Part shown: in pieces, positions 63,157-64,000 of the stretch
How the letters are laid out: every line of letters begins with the position of its first letter
Numbering within the stretch: position 1 is the first letter of the stretch
Assembly (NCBI GenBank): GCA_963783105.1
Contig: CAWAMI010000001.1
Coordinates: 682,001 to 746,000 of the forward strand
Origin: JAVEDQ01 sp963783105
GTDB lineage: Bacteria > Actinomycetota > Actinomycetes > Frankiales > Frankiaceae
Direction: 5' to 3'
DNA length: 64,000 nt
Program-made: the position numbers and the translations under genes
Notes under the pieces: generated by a model
Database searches by the model: none
Told to the model about the DNA's origin: nothing
What the model saw: the letters and a program-made list of their open reading frames with translations, nothing else

Positions 63157-64000
63157 ATGACCATTCCCGAGCAGCTTCGCGGACCAGAGGCCCACGGCGC
63201 ACCTGCCCTCGGCTTCACCCCCTTCGAGGCGCGGCCCGAGGTCATCGTCCTCGTCGCTCAGCAGGCGGATCGGCTGGGCCTGTCCGGCGTCTCCGTCGCC
63301 GAGGCCATGTCGCTGTCGGCGCCCGTCGTGCTCACCGAGATCGCCCTGACCACGACGAGGCTCGAGGTGGCGTCCGGCGTCCTGTCGGTCTGGAGTCGCA
63401 GCCCGGGGACGCTGGCGCTCACCGCCGCCCACCTGCAGCACCTGACGGGCGGGCGGTTCGTGCTCGGGCTGGGGGCGAGCACGTCGCCGCTCACGGAGGG
63501 GCTGCACGGCATCCCGTGGGAGCGGCCGCTCGGGAAGACCCGCGAGGTCCTCGTGGCCGTGCGCGCCCTGCTCGCCGGGGAGCGGTTGCCGTCCCCGCCC
63601 GAGGGGGCTCGGCCCTTACGTCTCGCGCGGGCACCGCAGCGACCGGTTCCGCTCGGGCTCGCCGCGATCACCGCGCCCAGCGTCCGGCTCGCCGGTGCGG
63701 TGGCGGATCGGTGGATGCCCTTCCTCTGGCCGGCCCGGCGGCTGCCGGAGGGGCGCGAGCTGCTGCAGCAGGGCGCCCGTACGGCGGAGCGCGCCGAGGT
63801 GCCCGCGGTGATGGCGGCCGTGCCGGTGGCCGTCGCCCCGGACGAGGCGACGGCGGCGGGTGTGGCGGCCCGCTGGCTCGTCACGTACTGCACGTCGATG
63901 GGCCCGGTCTATCCCCGCGTGCTCCGCGCCTTCGGCTACTCGTCCGAGATCGACGCGCTGCTCGAGGCGAACACCGATCCCCGCCGGCCGGTCCTGCCGT
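63157..64000 (+). CDS. LLM class flavin/F420-dependent oxidoreductase, N-terminal part
   Basis: An open frame of 281 codons from ATG 63157 to the right edge, with no stop. It is a luciferase-like TIM barrel: LGLSGVSVAEAMSLSAPVVL, TTTRLEVASGVLSVWSRSPG and GRFVLGLGASTSPLTEGLHG. The full protein should continue another 40 or so residues. GGGAGGCCCG precedes the ATG. It is distinct from the LLM gene at 48388. The substrate is unknown. Confidence 0.9.
   Translation, partial: MTIPEQLRGPEAHGAPALGFTPFEARPEVIVLVAQQADRLGLSGVSVAEAMSLSAPVVLTEIALTTTRLEVASGVLSVWSRSPGTLALTAAHLQHLTGGRFVLGLGASTSPLTEGLHGIPWERPLGKTREVLVAVRALLAGERLPSPPEGARPLRLARAPQRPVPLGLAAITAPSVRLAGAVADRWMPFLWPARRLPEGRELLQQGARTAERAEVPAVMAAVPVAVAPDEATAAGVAARWLVTYCTSMGPVYPRVLRAFGYSSEIDALLEANTDPRRPVLP

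Overview
The window is G+C-rich (about 72-73%), densely coded DNA from an actinobacterial chromosome. The signs are GTG starts, ATGA/GTGA overlaps, starts without a Shine-Dalgarno, a SARP/BTAD-type regulator, F420-type luciferase-like oxidoreductases, a mycobacterial-style succinate dehydrogenase (single 235-residue cytochrome b), a class F sortase and CsoR/Zur regulators. A Pseudonocardiales-like host fits, but this is inference. Both ends cut genes: a GH15 glycosidase on the left and an LLM oxidoreductase on the right.

Layout. 1-10 kb: GH15 end, small membrane proteins, then an envelope/stress cluster (HdeD, Asp23/Gls24, DUF1269, a protein built of 9-residue repeats coupled to an RDD protein, a membrane-anchored RodZ-like HTH protein), an NAD(P)-binding protein coupled to a CPBP protease, an MFS pump and a RibD/DHFR-like reductase. 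10-15 kb: the most unusual locus. A 1,118-residue protein joins a SARP DNA-binding/BTAD half, one membrane segment, a beta-propeller and a family 5 solute-binding domain. It is divergent from a propeller lipoprotein gene whose upstream region carries three 11-bp-spaced heptamers placed 8 bases before a -10, as expected of a SARP site. 15-21 kb: alcohol dehydrogenase, tRNA-Lys with a low-GC HNH gene beside it, and a zinc uptake operon (substrate-binding protein, ATPase, fused double permease) divergent from zur across a Zur-box-like palindrome. 21-30 kb: Baeyer-Villiger-type monooxygenase, PadR regulator with a 9-bp-arm palindrome, UDP-glucuronate decarboxylase-like epimerase, a secreted protein, a 1,129-residue kinase/GAF/SpoIIE phosphatase, cupin, dimeric-barrel and CBS proteins.

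30-45 kb: sulfite oxidase and NDH-2 linked by a tiny bridging ORF, acyl-CoA dehydrogenase, a 46-residue basic protein, a DrrAB-type exporter divergent from its TetR gene, a DHA2 pump, the sdhCAB operon, and a DUF4397 surface protein with a class F sortase. 45-57 kb: M15 peptidase, small membrane and SRPBCC proteins, MFS pump, a truncated DUF389 gene, an LLM oxidoreductase, a MauE/DsbA thiol pair, a SOD-like lipoprotein, a cobalamin riboswitch controlling cbtB-cbtA and a FhuF-like Fe-S protein, and a csoR-copA copper operon with its own operator. 57-64 kb: aquaporin, a second DrrAB exporter with a TetR gene whose start codon lies in the operator, a frameshifted pabB/pabC fusion, a lipoprotein with a strong terminator, and the partial LLM oxidoreductase.

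Taken together the window is rich in metal homeostasis (Zn, Co, Cu), envelope proteins and drug-type export, most of it controlled by adjacent regulators whose operators can be read directly. No CRISPR array, prophage or complete insertion sequence was found. No stretch of more than 300 bases lacks a gene; the longest, 15848-16140, shows nothing beyond upstream sequence for the flanking genes.
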